Shown: positions 1 to 12,924, counted from the stretch's first letter. The stretch is DNA of 64,000 nt from Portunus trituberculatus (GCF_017591435.1 NC_059278.1:11441832-11505831), one strand, 5' to 3'. Notes: generated by a model not told the origin, from the letters alone. Numbers and translations are program-made.

Positions 1-545
1 ACTCTTTCTTCTTCTTTGTTAACTAGATCTTTCAGGTCCTCTTTTTCTTTCTCTACTTTACCAAGTCCTTCATCCATCTGTTTCTTATATTTGGCTAGTT
101 CTTTTCTCAGTTCTGCGTTTTCTACTTTTAGTCTAGCTTCATTTTCTTCCACTTTTTTTATCCTTTCTTTCAAGTTCAGAAACTCTTTCTCCTGTTCATC
201 GTTCTCTTTACTTTTCATATTCTCCCTTATCCAGTTGTCTAATTTTTTTCTCCAAAGTTAAAACTCGCCTATGGAGGGTGGTACTTGTCTCATCAAATCC
301 TCCAAATCTTTTCTCTCCCTCATCATCATAATCATCCTCTTCTTATACTCTTTCCCTATTCTCATACCTGCATATGGGTGTACGCTCTTTCCGACTCATG
401 GTGCCTTTCAATGTAATTTCTGGAAGCTATTGTCACCCAAGTCACACATTTGCCCAGGCCTCTGTAATCACAACAACCTGTGGTAGTGTGATCAGCTGAT
501 CGCGAGGAGCATTGGTCCGAGCGTCCGACTTTGACCGTGTCTCAA
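1..545 (-). mobile_element. LINE family A fragment, 5' region and ORF1 start
   Basis: Reverse complement of the same region as the 5' end of the LINE at 20012-24055. The shared stretch runs from a GATCAGCTGATC motif through the ORF1 start (ATGAGT..AAAGAG, ATGCAGGTATG) into the Lys/Glu-rich coiled-coil code. The ORF1 frame has stops. The element continues beyond the left edge. A short (TG)n lies at its 5' end (549-566). Confidence 0.7.
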
Positions 546-845
546 TCGTGTGTGTGTGTGTGTGTGTTTACATGATTGTAATTATCTATCTGTAGAATGC
601 AAGGTCCTAACTTCACTTTTGTGATCCTGTGTCTTTATTTATAATGATTTTGCTTTCCTTTAGTTGATGTATACTTCTTGCCTCAATCAGTACTTTCTTT
701 AGCTTATAAAAGTATCTATAGATTGAGAAAAGTTATGTAGTCCAGGGATGAATTTTTGACCTTAACCAGTTAGTAGATATAATTATCAAAACTTATCTAC
801 AAATAAACCCATAAATCTGCAACAAAATGATTTATTAAAACTTAC

Positions 846-1064
846 CTCCTTGAGCTGTGCACCACTTGAACTGATCTTGGCAGTGACAGTTGTGTTGGTA
901 AGCACCCCTATACTGTGGAGGAGTCTGTTATCCTGTTCTCCACCAGTCACATGAAAGCTGTTACTGCCTTCCCCAAATGAAAGGTTCTGCACCTGCTCAA
1001 TAGGAACACGAGCACAGCTGCCTATTTTGCTTCGCACCACACCAAGACGCTCATTGCTATGGCA
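846..1064 (-). CDS. USP24: USP24-like exon O, ubiquitin-like segment (most downstream exon seen)
   Basis: 219-bp exon, phase 0 to 0, acceptor CTTTAACAG and donor GGAG|GTAAGT. The peptide CHSNERLGVVRSKIG ... NRLLHSIGVLTNTTVTAKIS matches USP24 AHSNETIGSVRWKIAK ... QKLLHQLGF ... LTVKTSGSG, the ubiquitin-like part before the catalytic domain. The peptidase C19 domain with its Cys and His boxes should lie to the left of this window. Confidence 0.9.
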
Positions 1065-1797
1065 CTGTTAAAGGAGGGACAGGATGATAGCTATAGTGTA
1101 TCTCACCCATATATTCACAGCTATAAGGAAAGAACATAAATACTGTTACAATAATATTGTCAAGTGAAGTTTTGCAATCAAATTTGGGTAAAATTATGAC
1201 GTGTATGGCTAGTCAGTGAGAGTATATCCTCTTCCGCTCACACAGTTCACGACATAAGATGGCTCTTAATTTAGTCTTGTGTGCCTGCTGCATATTCTAG
1301 TCTAGGTCTTATCATAATAGTTAAGATTTTTTCATCATAATCTTATCCATGTAATTGAACGCCACCCTGATGTGAGTTAGTGTCTTGCATGCGTGTCTTG
1401 TTCAATCACTCCCAGGTCTTTCTCTTCACTCCTTTTCATTGTAACCTATTTAATATTCCCATGTCAAGATCTTTCTACAATTCCATAGTCACAGATGTTC
1501 CTTATTACTCTCAAAAGTTTTGCATCGTCTGTAAACAAATTTATGTAGCTACTAAAACCCTCTTGTATATCACTAATATATACTTGGAACATAAATGGTG
1601 CCACCAATGAATGATGTGTTACACCACTAGTAACTGTGCTCCAGGTTGATGGGGTGTCTCTTAACATTGTCCTCATTTCCCTATCTGTTGAGTAGTCTGT
1701 CATGCACTTTAAGATATTCCCCTGTATTCCTTCTATGTGTTCCAGAGGAGTCTTCTACAGGGTACTATGTCAAAAGCCTTCTTGATATCTAAATATA

Positions 1798-2655
1798 GAG
1801 GAGACTCAATACTCAAACGTCTTAATAGCTGAACTTTTCAATACTCGAACGCAAAGGTTCAATTTAATACTAGAAAAAATACCTGACAGTCAAATTTGGC
1901 TGTAAACAAAGGCTCCTGGCCTCTCCTTCCACCCCTCCGCCAGTTGTGCTGCCGCAGTTATCAGAATAACATTTTTCATTTATAAACTTATGTTAACACC
2001 TAAGGTTTATTAGTGGTGAAAATATCTGGTAATCAAATGGCCCCACACATAGTTGTAAACAAAGCTCTGGCATCTTCCAACCTATTGCTGCTATTGTCCT
2101 GTTCTGATACTGGTTATACCGGTAATATCGAAGCAAAATATCATTATTCTGGTATACCGGATACTAGTGCACATCCTTAGTCCTGCCTGAGAAAAACAAC
2201 ATTCTTCTGCTTTTTGTCGGTAGAGAAAAACAAAATTTTCTGCATTCTGTTGGTAGTTTTCCATTAAAAAATTTACAATGACACCAAAGAGGCTTATTAG
2301 TGGTGAAGATAAGGAATCTAGTGAGACTGCATGTGTTAGTGAGCCACAGCCCTCCACTAGTGGGTTTACAGGAATCACTCCAAACATTTTTGTGGATGGT
2401 GACTTGTCCTCCGACAAACAACCTCCCACCTCCTCCCCACCCTTCTCCCCTCCTCTTCTACATTTTCCATCACCAGCCTTCACTTACGATACGTACAAAT
2501 CAAAATTATACAAAAATAACATTAAAACTTTTATAAACTTAAGGTTTTGTTAAGATTAGAACAAATGACCTGATCTATAGGTATCAGTGGTTGAACTTTT
2601 TGATACTCGAACAGCCATTTGGAATTAATAAAGTTCGAGTATTGAGTCTCCACTG
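1798..2655. mobile_element. Tigger-like DNA transposon T1 inside a LINE
   Basis: Flanked by TA on both sides. The terminal inverted repeats read GGAGACTCAATACTC at the left and GAGTATTGAGTCTCC at the right, ending CACTG-TA. The LINE flanks rejoin exactly across the TA. A non-autonomous relative of T2, T3 and T4 in this window. The interior holds an open frame (2278-2553) with no recognised domain. Confidence 0.75.
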
Positions 2656-3599
2656 TACACTGTGTCAACCTATCCATCTCTTTCTTGTACTTCATCTATT
2701 ACTCTTGTATAAAAGCTTAGTAAATTTGTTATGCATAATCTTCCTTTTCTGAAACCAAATTGGGAGTTATCTATTATTTCATTTCCATCCAGATATTATA
2801 ACAATTTTTTCTTTAATAACAATTACACAGATCTTTCCCACAACACTAGTTAGTGATGCTAGTCTGTAGTTTATGAGCTTAGTCTTTTTTCTTCCTTTGT
2901 ATACTAGAACTATATTTGCTCTTTTTCACTCCCTTGGTACCTTCCCTTCCATTAGCGAGCTGTTGATTACATCCTAAATTGGTTCCACCAGTTGTTCTCT
3001 ACATTCTCTAGTGTCAATCCTGACACTCAATCTGGCCCCATTGCCTTTCTTACATAATAATATATAATATAATATAATACTTGTCTAAGAATATTTCATA
3101 CTTCTCTTGAACTGTCTTACCTCACATATTTTTCTCCCAATCAATACTACCAAAGTTATTTCTTAACCCTTCAAAATTTGTCTTGGCGTGATTCAATTTT
3201 TTTTTTTTTTTTTTTCATATCCTTTGTTACGTTTCAAAATTTTGTGATCTAATTTAATTTCTAAAACCATATGATCACTTTTTCCAATAAGGCTATGATA
3301 TTTGATGTTTGGACTAGGTTCTGGTTTTTCTGTGAATACCAAATCCAGAACAGATGGTTCTTCTTCCCCTTTATACCTTATTTAGAGGAGATACCATTGA
3401 TACAATGTGTTTACAATGGCCAGCTGTAACACTTTGCCCCCTCAAAGTCCAACATAACTGTTTACATCCAATTAATCCCAATTTACATGTTTGCAGTTTA
3501 GATCTCCCACAAGAAACACTCTTCTGTCCTTCCTTAACACATTGTCCAGGCAGTTTAGCACTTCTATTTGCATTTCTTTATGTATGTACATCTAGCCTC

Positions 3600-3890
3600 C
3601 ATGTATTAGTCTTCTGTGGGACATATGTTACTATGATACTCCTTTCTCTCCTGCTGGTCCTAATTGTTTAGCTTAAAACTTCTACCAATCCATCTCCACA
3701 CTGTACCTCCTCTATGAATATATCCTCTTGAGCCATTACCAATACTCTTCCTCCTGCTTTTCCCTTTCTATATGTCCTCCAAACATTATTTCCCTGTTCT
3801 TTTTCCAATATACAATCTCTCACTTCCAAGCTTCCTGATATAAATCCATCTATGTTTGTATACATGACTCTTAACACTTTTCTTCCCCTT
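3600..3890 (-). pseudogene. LINE endonuclease N-terminal remnant
   Basis: A minus-strand frame reads YTNIDGFISGSL and later KGKAGGRVLVM. This is the start of an apurinic-type endonuclease as in the other LINEs here, where YTNIDG..SS.LE is followed by K-G-GGGV. It is broken by frameshifts. Confidence 0.6.
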
Positions 3891-4177
3891 CCCGAATATG
3901 CTATTTCCTCAACCTCATGTCTAGCAAGGGCAGCGGTGGGTGTGGCAGGGGTCCTTTAAAGTTTAAATACCCCACGTATTTAAGCATATTTCCCCAAAAT
4001 ATTCCATCACTATTTTGCCATATGTTCGTGGATGCTCTGGTGGTGTTTTGGGGATTTTTTATATTTTTCAAATTTTTCAGTACCATGGCTACTGGACGGT
4101 CTCCTTAAAACCTTATAGGGAAGCAAGCTTCAGCAGACGAGTGATTTGCTGACGTGAAATTGACAGCATACATGGGA

Positions 4178-4464
4178 CTTACCGGAGGTCAGTTGAAATG
4201 TGCTCAAGATTTTACAAAGCAAATCATGTCTACTTGAATCTAGCTTTCACATGCTTTCCTTTCCCACCCTTTGTTTCATTGTATAATTCCTCCAAAGTGA
4301 GGAAATTGGGATAAGTGAGGGTCTCATTTTCATGTGGGGTTGTCGTATGATTCAAAGTCTGATGCGTTTGGCAGGGCGGTGTTATTTCATGTGAACGCAA
4401 GCTTCAAGCAGACATAATTGCTTCATAAAATCTTGAACATATTTCAACTGACCTCCAGTAAGTC
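4178..4464. mobile_element. Foldback element with about 38-bp inverted arms
   Basis: The left arm (4178-4215, containing GGTCAGTTGAAATGTGCTCA) is repeated inverted at 4427-4464. A second inner inverted pair (AAGCTTCA..GCAGAC) starts at about 4130 and 4401. No coding sequence is seen. Likely a small MITE. It directly abuts element T2. Confidence 0.5.
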
Positions 4465-4471
4465 TTACGTA

Positions 4472-5230
4472 CAGTTGAGACTCAATACTTGAACTTAATT
4501 TGTTCCAAATGGCTGTTCGAGTATCAAAGTTTGACTATCAATACCTATAAATCAGGTAATTCATTCTAATCTTGGCAAAACCTGAAGTTTATAAAAATGT
4601 CAATGTAATTTTTTTTTTTTTTTTTTTTTTTTATTTGTACATACCATAAGTGAAGGCTGGTGATGGATAATATAGAAGAGGAGGGGAGAAGGGTGGGGAG
4701 GAGGAGGAAAGTTATTTGTCAGAGGTCGAGTCACCATCCAAAAATAAACACTAATAAGCCTCTGGTGCCATTATACGTTTCAAAATGAAAAATTAGCGAC
4801 AGAACACAGAAGAATGTTATTTTCTCACAACTGCAGCAGGACTAAGGATGCACACTGGCATCTGGTACACCAGAATACCAGTATTTTTCTTCGGTATTGC
4901 CAGTAATACCAGTAAGAGAACGGGACAATGGTGACAGCGAGAAAGGGAGAGGCCAGAGCTTTCTTTACAACCATGTGTGCAGCCGTTCATTTACCCGATA
5001 TTTTCAGCAATAAGCCTTTGCTGTTAATGTAAATTTATAAATAAAAAAATACAGACAGAACATAGGAGAATGTTGTTCTGACAACCACAGCAGCACAACT
5101 GGCAGAAGGGGTGAGGGAGAGGCCAAGGAGCCTTTGTTTGACTATAAGTTTTTTTTTTTTTTAAATTAAACTTTTGCATTTGAGTATTGAAAGTTGACTA
5201 TTAAGACATTTGAGTATTAAGTCTCCAATG
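4472..5230. mobile_element. Tigger-like DNA transposon T2
   Basis: TA-flanked, starting CAGTTGAGACTCAATACTTG and ending GAGTATTAAGTCTCCAATG. The same family as T1, sharing the interior phrases GGCTGTTCGAGTAT and CCATCACCAGCCTTCACTTA in inverse order. Contains a T-rich tract at 4610-4632. Confidence 0.75.
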
Positions 5231-5232
5231 TA

Positions 5233-5880
5233 CTCTGTCAATTTTCCATAGCAATCTCTGATACAGTACTTTATCAAATGCCTTTTCTTGATTGCAGTAG
5301 ACACAGTCTGCCCATCTGTCCCTCTCCTGAATTACATCTATTGCTCTACTATAGAAACTCAATAAGTTTGTGACGCAAGATCTTTCACTTCTGAAACCAA
5401 ATTGTCATCCTGTCAATGTATGTGACTCTTCTAGCTATTCCATCCACCTGTCTTTAACAATTCATTCAACTATTTTTGCAACCACACTTATAAGGGACAC
5501 TGGTCTGTAGTTCAGTGGTTCTTCTTTATTACTTCCCTTGAAGATTTGTACAATATTAGCCATTTCCAATCTAAAAGGACTTTTCCTTCCTTAAAAGAGC
5601 ATACTAGATGTTATGCAATATCTCTGCCAGCTGTTCACTTCATTCCCTCAATTTTGAATTTGACATACCATGCAATCCTTGAGCTTTATTCACATCCAAT
5701 GTTTTCATAACTTCCTTGATTTCTTTGACATCCACATAAATCTCCCTCATTATCATGTTCTTGTGACCTGTTCTTGCTCCTTCAAATTTATTATCTCTTC
5801 CTCCACTTAAATACTTTTCAGGTCTCACCTTAACCTGCATCTCCCTATGGAATGCAAATCCAACAGCTTCAATTTCACTT
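5233..5880 (-). mobile_element. Decayed LINE, RT and pre-RT region
   Basis: Minus-strand frames give RT remnants and, at 5640-5840, a pre-RT peptide with VKEIKEVMKTLDVNKAQGLH (the D..KA.G..G motif upstream of reverse transcriptase). Several stops and frameshifts. A second LINE fragment with FPHFKKDVGLLKSVQR (C-terminal region) follows at about 5890-6030. Confidence 0.6.
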
Positions 5881-6339
5881 CACAAAGAATATCCTTCATA
5901 CCCCCTGTATTCTTTTAGTCATACTTCTTTGCACTGATTTTAATAGACCTACATCCTTCTTAAAGTGTGGGAACCAGAACTGTACTATATAATCTAGATG
6001 CAGTCCGACAAGAGCCAAATATTACTTTAATGTTAATCCTAGTACCCTATTTGCTTATTTCTAGCCTCTATGTATTATTTTCTTATACAAAGATTGGAGC
6101 TAACTATAACTCCTAAATCTTTTTCATACCCTAAACCTTCCTGCCATTATTTTACAATCAGAAGAGTCAAATGCACATAAAAGTAATCATGTAGGATTTA
6201 CCTAAAACCCTCATATCATAGAAAATCCATTAATTGAGCTATATCAGAAATTATATACCAGAAGCCTTGGCTGAATTTTTTCAAATAATTTAACTTTTTA
6301 CTACATATCCCTTGTAAAACATTGTTAACTGTAACATAC

Positions 6340-6517
6340 CTCCAGAGTGACATCCATTCTAATAGAGTCACAGGTAACATAGAGTATGACCGGCGTGCCT
6401 GTGAAAGAGGAGCCGTGTGGAGGGAGATAGCGAGGACTGGGATGCTGCTCCTCAATGCTACAAATGTAGCGTTCTGCCAACACTAACACCCGGCGGATAT
6501 GCTGGATACAGCTGTTT
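6340..6517 (-). CDS. USP24: USP24-like exon N
   Basis: 178-bp exon, acceptor TTTTTTCAG and donor GGAG|GTATGT. The first base completes an Arg codon from exon M. The peptide HIRRVLVLAERYICSIEEQ and PPHGSSFTGTPVILYV matches USP24 LLLLAERYVITIEDLY and LPHGASFHGHPLTL. The intron between M and N (about 8.4 kb) contains several nested Tigger-like elements. Confidence 0.93.
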
Positions 6518-6846
6518 CTGAAAAAAGAAAACATTCAACAATTTTCCAATTACTATAGCACTGGAGGGTCTGTGCCCCAAGTGGCTTTGTATGCTAAGTT
6601 TTGTGTTAAGTGTTATAACATATAAAACAGAGAGTGGAAATGATGAGACAAAGTTTAAATTTTCCTGCCAGTACTTTTCCACTCTTCTGTGTGCCAGAGA
6701 GAACTAGGCAATGTGTTTTCCACTATAAGTGAGGTATGTTGAGGTCCACTAACTGTTTTGATAGCACAAATGAATGTCAGTGTTAGTCATTGCCACCTAT
6801 TTTCATACAAAACTAACATAACTTGTCAAAGAATTAATCATTATTA

Positions 6847-8483
6847 CCATATTTTACGGCTTGCAAGACTTGCTTGGAAGACGCACCCTAATATTTGAAA
6901 GAAATTTCTAAGAAAAAAAAAGTCATTCTCATACAAGAACACATTCACCATATACCCAACCACTGAACACAAAACCATAAGAAGCAAGGATTCTGCAAGA
7001 CATTATTGTTTCAGCACTTATTACAAATTTGCTGGAGCACTCACCACAAATTTACAATTATGTAAAATAAAAACACCATAGGTAAATATGTACACACAGT
7101 GAAGCAGTCCATCTCTTCTTGTTTTAGTGGCGGGTGATGGCACGTATTGGACATATTGTTTACATTGCGTAATTGTCAAGACCCTTCCAGAGGTCAGGGA
7201 GTTTACTCACTAGCCTGGCAACTTACTAACCCCTGGTGGGCTTGCAAATCTCCTTCCTTGGGTTGTTGACCCTTCCACCACTGAACCAGGTAGAAATTAA
7301 AGTCACTGGTTACGCTTATAAACTAACGTAACTTTATACTACACAGTTGGAGTTCCACCTACACATGCATAACACACATACACACACGCATAACATGCAG
7401 AAGATGCTGTAACAAACATCAGTGCTGTCAACAGTCACCATACACAGCAGCACACACTAAGTCCAGCTTTCAGCTCCTTCCTGAACACACTGAGATGGGT
7501 GTAGATTGCAAGGGCAGATCGTCGGCATGACACCACGGAGTGCGAGGGCGGAGTTTCGGGATCACTGTCGCTGCCGTATACACTCCGTTTGCTTAACAGA
7601 GTCCTGCCCACAGACTCTGAAGTAACTCGTAGTCTCGCCAGGTGAAGTATTTGCCAGTCCAGACGCCTGCTCCTGGAAGTCCTCCCAGCTTGCTGATTGA
7701 GCTGGACTGCCGATGGAATCCAGGGAGTGGTACACGAAACCTCCGTCTGTGTTCCTATTGGTCAAGCTCCTGCGACGTGGCTCGTTAATACATAAACAAT
7801 TTGAGGAACAACAGTGGTAATTGATTCGTTGTACATAATTTAATGAATTACAGTGATAATTCACAATACTAATTAGGATGAAATTACCATACACTCGTTA
7901 TAATTACCTAGTTAATGTAAAATTACTAAGTCACGACATAAAAACGTGACAGTAATCACTTGTCCAATCGCCGAAACTGAACGCGTCAGTGCTGCAGTTT
8001 GTATTTATTTTATTTTAAAATCGTGCTTCATAGGCTTTATCAACGTGAATATAATTCACAAGTGGAGTTTTGACTCTTGCTTGAACGAGTAAGCCATTTG
8101 GATGTTCTATTAATAAAGGTATAAAGGCACCTGGCATGTGCGTGCATTCATGCGTATGTGTGTGTGTGTTGCTATGAGACGAGAGAGCAGCCCGTTTTCT
8201 CCACACGCCAAGTAGGCTCCAGGAAGGATTATGGTATTGAAAATACTTGTAACAGCTAAGTACTGAGTTTACATTATATAAAAGGCTAAATTAAATAGTA
8301 CTTAAGCTTACATCATATTGTAATGACTCAACATACAAATCCAGGTCGCTATCAGTCAAATGTCCAAGCTCACTTGAGGCTGGATGTTGCCTTACAATAA
8401 AACATTCGTCTTGGAAGACGCACTAGTATTTTTCAGGGTATTTTTTAGGATAAAAAGTGCGTCTTGTAAGCCATAAAATACGG
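6847..8483. mobile_element. Pogo/Tigger-like DNA transposon n
   Basis: Terminal inverted repeats: the left end reads CCATATTTTACGGCTTGCAA and the right end GCCATAAAATACGG, with flanking TA on both sides. A GACGCAC motif is repeated near each end. No transposase domain was recognised inside. A short (TG)n lies at 8155-8169. Confidence 0.7.
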
Positions 8484-8632
8484 TATGCCTGGCTGTCAAA
8501 TGGTTGAGGATAAACATGTCTAGTCTCAACAAATAAGGAATTGTGTGGGTAGCACATAAACCCTCCATAAAACACCCTTAGTAAGTAGCGCACAAACCAG
8601 TGTAGGACATTACTAGGCTAGAGTAAAACTAA

Positions 8633-9290
8633 ATTCTAATGACACACAGGGTGAGGCCGATAAGCCGTGCAACAGTGCCATATCTCTTATTACTTCAAGG
8701 AAAACAAAATAATAGTTCTCTATTCAATTTAAAGCATTACTTCAAAAAAAAAAAGAGGGAGGGGGAATACAAGAGACATGAAGATCTCTGCAAGTGATTA
8801 TGTCATAAGTAAATTAAATACAGTAAAGGTGCTGATTATAAAAGTGAAAATGAGATTGGTAATTTATATAATATTTACTGTTATGTCCTTTCAAGATACA
8901 CAGTCTAATATAATGAGTGGTGAGAAGAACAACAAGATGAGAAAACATTTAATTTCAGTTATTGCCCCAAGCTCAACTATTTATTGAACATCAATGGATG
9001 GAGACTTTTTCCCTTGGTCTGGCTGTACAACACACAATAAGACAGGGAAGTGTCAGTGTGACCTTCCATTGTGGCAACCAGATGAAAAGTGAGTCAATTT
9101 GCATGTGAATGCCTGCATGGTGACCTGACTCCCCTGCCTCGGACTGAGTGGCAACGCCACCTGACCTGATATGCCACATTGTCATACATGCAGTACATGA
9201 AATACCTTCATTTGATTTGGTATATAACACTTCATTGTCTCATCTGCCACTTAATGAAATAGTCAGAATATTCTTAGAATGACAGGAGAG
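8633..9290. repeat. Dispersed direct repeat, copy 1
   Basis: The stretch from GGGTGAGGCCGATAAGCCG to AATAGTCAGAATATTCTTAG recurs in the same orientation at 11305-11615 with an internal deletion. The pair brackets Tigger-like element b1. Origin unknown; it may be a tandem duplication or two copies of an unnamed repeat. Confidence 0.55.
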
Positions 9291-9660
9291 AAAAAAAGAT
9301 AAAGGAACAAAAAGCTGAATCAAAGAGAAGGAGAATGGAGGAAAAAAGCAGAAGAAAAAAGAAAGGAAAGAATGAGAGGAGGAGAGGAAGAGCAAAAGAG
9401 AAGAAAAACAGTTCAGGGCACTTCTGTCTGCTTCCCAAAAGCAGAAAGGCAAGGAGACAGACTCTTCAGATAGTGTGGATGAGCCAATCTTGGATGATAA
9501 CTCGCATGATTTCATTACAATATGAAAGAATTCTGTGCGAAACTTCAATGTGATACTAAAGCAAAAGTGAAAAAAAAATGTATGCATTGTGTAACAGCTG
9601 GTGGCATGTGCAATGTGTGAGTCGGATGGATTTGGGTGGGAGGTCTTAGGAAGACATTGA
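9291..9660 (+). pseudogene. Possible remnant of a Lys/Glu-rich transposon protein tail
   Basis: The A/G-rich stretch encodes a basic Lys/Arg/Glu run. In another frame it reads KGKETDSSDSVDEPILDDNS then HDFI before a stop, a tail style common in transposon-encoded proteins. No family can be named. This is a weak call. Confidence 0.25.
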
Positions 9661-9759
9661 GGCAATGGATGTTGATTTTTTTTTTTTTTTCCTTTTTTTT
9701 TTGTGATATATGTAACGTAGGCTGTCTTGCTACTGTATAATGAAACTTTATATGGAGTA

Positions 9760-11196
9760 CAGGTAACTCTCGATTTATGCGATAGATGTGTTCCAAGAGG
9801 CATCGCGTATATCAAAATTCGCATAAAACAAACATGTAATTCTCATAAGAAACAATAAATAATAGGGGGGATGCGGGATGTAGTCCAAAAAAATTCGTAC
9901 AAAATACTCTATTTATTTGGGTAAATTAACATGTTTTTATCATTTACCATTCAAAATACTAGAAGTGTATTTAAAGTAAAGGAAAAAGCAAGAAATAATA
10001 AGAGAAAGCAAAAAATAATAAGAGAAAACAACAAAACAAAGAATACGTAAACAAAACACTCACTGCGTCACTGCCTTCACCACTCACATCCCAGTCAGTC
10101 ACCATCTTCCTCTGAGCTTTACCACTTTATCAAAAATCCACTTATCAAAAATAACCCCACATGCAAAAGAAGATGAAGGATGTTTTGGGGCCATCTTGGT
10201 GAATTATAGGCAGATTGAAGAGATTCCATCTGTACTCAGTGCTGGCAGACTGCAAAAGAGGCACAAGAAGAGCGGGAGCTGGATCCAAGATTCTTTAACA
10301 ACGTCATAGTAACCTCCTGCCGCGAAATAGCATCCATGAACACTTGGAGGGACAATGACAAGGTTGCTATCATGTTGTTCTCAGGTTGCTGGGAAAACCT
10401 TCTCTCGAGGTGGTGTTACTGTCTTGTATATGCATTTATGTTCACAAAACAACATTTCTATTAGCTTTTTACAAACCTTGCCCTCAAGAAAGGATTGTTT
10501 TGTAATGCATAAAGTAAAATCTTACATGGAATATCAAAAAATAAAGCAGAGATGAGATCGGCCACAGACGAGACAGAGACTCACGGCGACTTGGCCGCTT
10601 CTTCTTCTTCTTGTGACCCTTAGCTTTCACCACGATATTTGTTTCCACTCCTCTATCACCTGCTATAATGGATATCATACCTTAGTATTCATATACGCGC
10701 ATGCCATGAGGATAACCTCGACTCCGTGGCACTGAGTGATAGTGAATTACTAATGAAATACCGCAGTATTTCATGGATGCCATTTCGCAGCAGGAGGTTG
10801 CTCTGACGTTGTTAAAGTTTCTTGGATCCAGCTCCTGGCAGCCAATGAGCACTTTTAGGCAGGCTATCAACCTCCACCTGCCAGCAGCAACAAATCTTTG
10901 TGGATGCTATTTTACAAAGGTTGGTATGTGAGCAGGAGGTTGCTATGGAGGTTGTCTGTACCAACATAGACAACAACCTGCTTCTTGGATCTGGCCCCAG
11001 AGCTCACAGCTATCAGCCAGCTGTGGAACTCTCTGGCGCGCAGTTTGAAATTGTGTCTGGTGCTCAGTTTGAAAATGCGATTGGGCCAAATCGTGTATAA
11101 GCAAACCGATCGCGCCAATCAAATTAATTATAATATTTTTTCGGTCGCATTATAACAAAAACGCGTAAATCAAACACACGTAAATTGAGTTACCTG
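9760..11196. mobile_element. Tigger-like DNA transposon b1 with a nested foldback module
   Basis: Starts CAGGTAACTCTCGATTTATG and ends AATTGAGTTACCTG, with TA on both sides. The same family as b2 (49396-51534). It preserves the unoccupied site (AAAATACTCTATTTATTTGG at about 9901) into which element c inserted in b2. Foldback module f (10276-10848) lies inside. Confidence 0.8.
10276..10848. mobile_element. Foldback module f (about 65-bp TIR)
   Basis: The left end GGATCCAAGATTCTTTAACA is mirrored by TGTTAAAGTTTCTTGGATCC at the right end. Inverted copies of CCTCCTGC.GCGAAAT lie just inside. Related modules occur within elements d1 and d2. No protein is recognised, so it appears non-autonomous. 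Confidence 0.6.
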
Positions 11197-11304
11197 TATT
11201 TGCAACATTTTGGTTTGAATTCTGTTGCAGATTTATGTTTATGATTTTCAACACTAACAGTTTCTCTCAGTTTGTTTGTCAATGCATTTGTGTAAAAATA
11301 AAAA

Positions 11305-11615
11305 GCTATACTAAAACTAAATTGTACTGACCCATAGGGCGAGACCGATAATACGTGCGAAGTTGCCACATTCTCTCATTACTTCTGAGAAAACAGAATA
11401 ACTGTTCTTTATAAAACTTAATGCATGACTTCACTAAAAAAAAAAAAAGGGGGGAAACAAGACATGAAGATACTATAGGTAAATTAACTAAAGTAATATA
11501 CAGTGATATACCACATCATCATACATGTACATAAAATACCTTCATTTGATTTAGTATATAACACTTATTTGTATCATCTGTTATTTAATGAAATAGTCAG
11601 AATATTCTTAAAATG
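11305..11615. repeat. Dispersed direct repeat, copy 2 (internally deleted)
   Basis: Partner of 8633-9290. It shares the GGCGAGACCGATAA start, the A/G tract and the CCTTCATTTGATTTAGTATA end. The middle of copy 1 is missing here. Confidence 0.55.
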
Positions 11616-11855
11616 CTGTTTGCTAATAACATTATGATTAAAGAACTGTGAGTAGTACAGTGTTCCCTCGCTATTTCGCGGTTTGACTTTCACAGCTTCA
11701 CTGTTTCGCGGTTTTTATACATACAAGTAGATACGTTCTGCGGATTTTGCGCTATATCATGGGGTCTGGGGCATCACTTACAAATACTGTACGTACAGTA
11801 ATTCAGTAAGTTGGTGTGTAATAACGACGACAATGTATGTAAAGCACTGTACATA

Positions 11856-12924
11856 CAGGCAACTCCCGTTTAACGAAGGGGTTACGTTCCTAAAAAACAC
11901 TTCGTTAAGCGAAACTTCATTAAGCGAACTGATTATAACAAGTATAACCCCTGATCTGAACTTCCATTGAGAGTAAGCAAAGTGAGAGTGCATCATAGTA
12001 CAGTAAAAGGTTTAATGAAAGTAAAAGTTATGAAGTTAAACATTTAGGTAGTTTAATTTAAGTCATTATAATGTACACTAATGTATGTATGTACATAACT
12101 TTATAATGTTGATAATCTTAACTTTATGAAGGGAGGGAGAGTGAAACGGGAAATACACTAACCGGCAACCTGTGGAATGTAAACAAAGTGCGCATCATGG
12201 TACTGCATACAAAACTTATGTACCACATTTCCACAAGGCTTTCCATTTTATCTATTGTAGAGTCACGAGTTCTGGTGGTTCTTTTAGCTTGCAAGGAAGA
12301 TGAGGTCTCACTAGCCTTCTTAATAGAGTCTCTTGACTTGAAAATAGTAGACAGTAGATGGAGTCAAGCCATGGTGGGAAGCAATGTTATTAGTTTTCTG
12401 GCCTCTCTCTTATCTGTGAATAATATCCAGCTTCACTTCGAGAGTAAGACACTTCCTGGTCTTCTTAGGAACGTTAGGCCACATTGCAGGGTGTTTTGGT
12501 GGTAAGTTGAACTAAGGAAGATGAGCTGCTGGTGACGCTGTTATGTTTTGACTGGGCAGTGAGTGGTGCGTGTGATCTTGATCTTGATCTTGATGCTACA
12601 GGTGACACAGAATTTCTTCTGAGTCAGGCCTTTGTATCGGCAGAGCCTGTGTTGTCCATGAGAGGCTTGATCTTGATCTTTATTCTATAGGTGTCTCAGG
12701 ATTTCTCCTGAGGCAGGCCTTAGTACCAGCAGCTCCTGATGTATTCAAAAGCCTGTCAGCTTGCATGATACAGTGGGTCTTTCAAATTTGGAAAAAAATG
12801 ACCTGGATAAAACTTCGTTAAAGCAAGTTTGGTGTTCGTTAAACGAGCAGCAGATGGTATTAAAATGAAACCTTCGTTATAGCGAAATTTCGTTGTGTGA
12901 ACCTTCGTTAAAGGGGGTTGCCTG
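11856..12924 (-). mobile_element. Tigger-like element k1 nested in j
   Basis: Ends are CAGGCAACTCCCGTTTAACG and GGGGGTTGCCTG with TA at both sides. It carries (CTTGAT)n at about 12577. It is in the reverse orientation of k2 (45464-46455), and the two share most of their interior. An internal frame (12188-12505) is antisense to the HTH region seen in k3. Confidence 0.8.

Larger units (their letters stand above)
1330..3890 (-). mobile_element. Decayed LINE (endonuclease and RT remnants) interrupted by a Tigger-like element
   Basis: Minus-strand peptide scraps identify it. They are YISDIQEGFSSYINLFTDDA (RT FxDD box region) near 1500-1590, the K-A-F-D region near 1770 and 2660, and an N-terminal endonuclease piece VMYTNIDGFISGSLEVRD at 3800-3870. 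Many stops are present. Element T1 interrupts the coding sequence at 1798-2655. Borders are approximate. Confidence 0.7.

Noticed and set aside
2091..2553. Host gene in the overlapping open frames of T1
   Set aside because: They lie entirely within a non-autonomous Tigger-like element, with no family similarity and no splice context.
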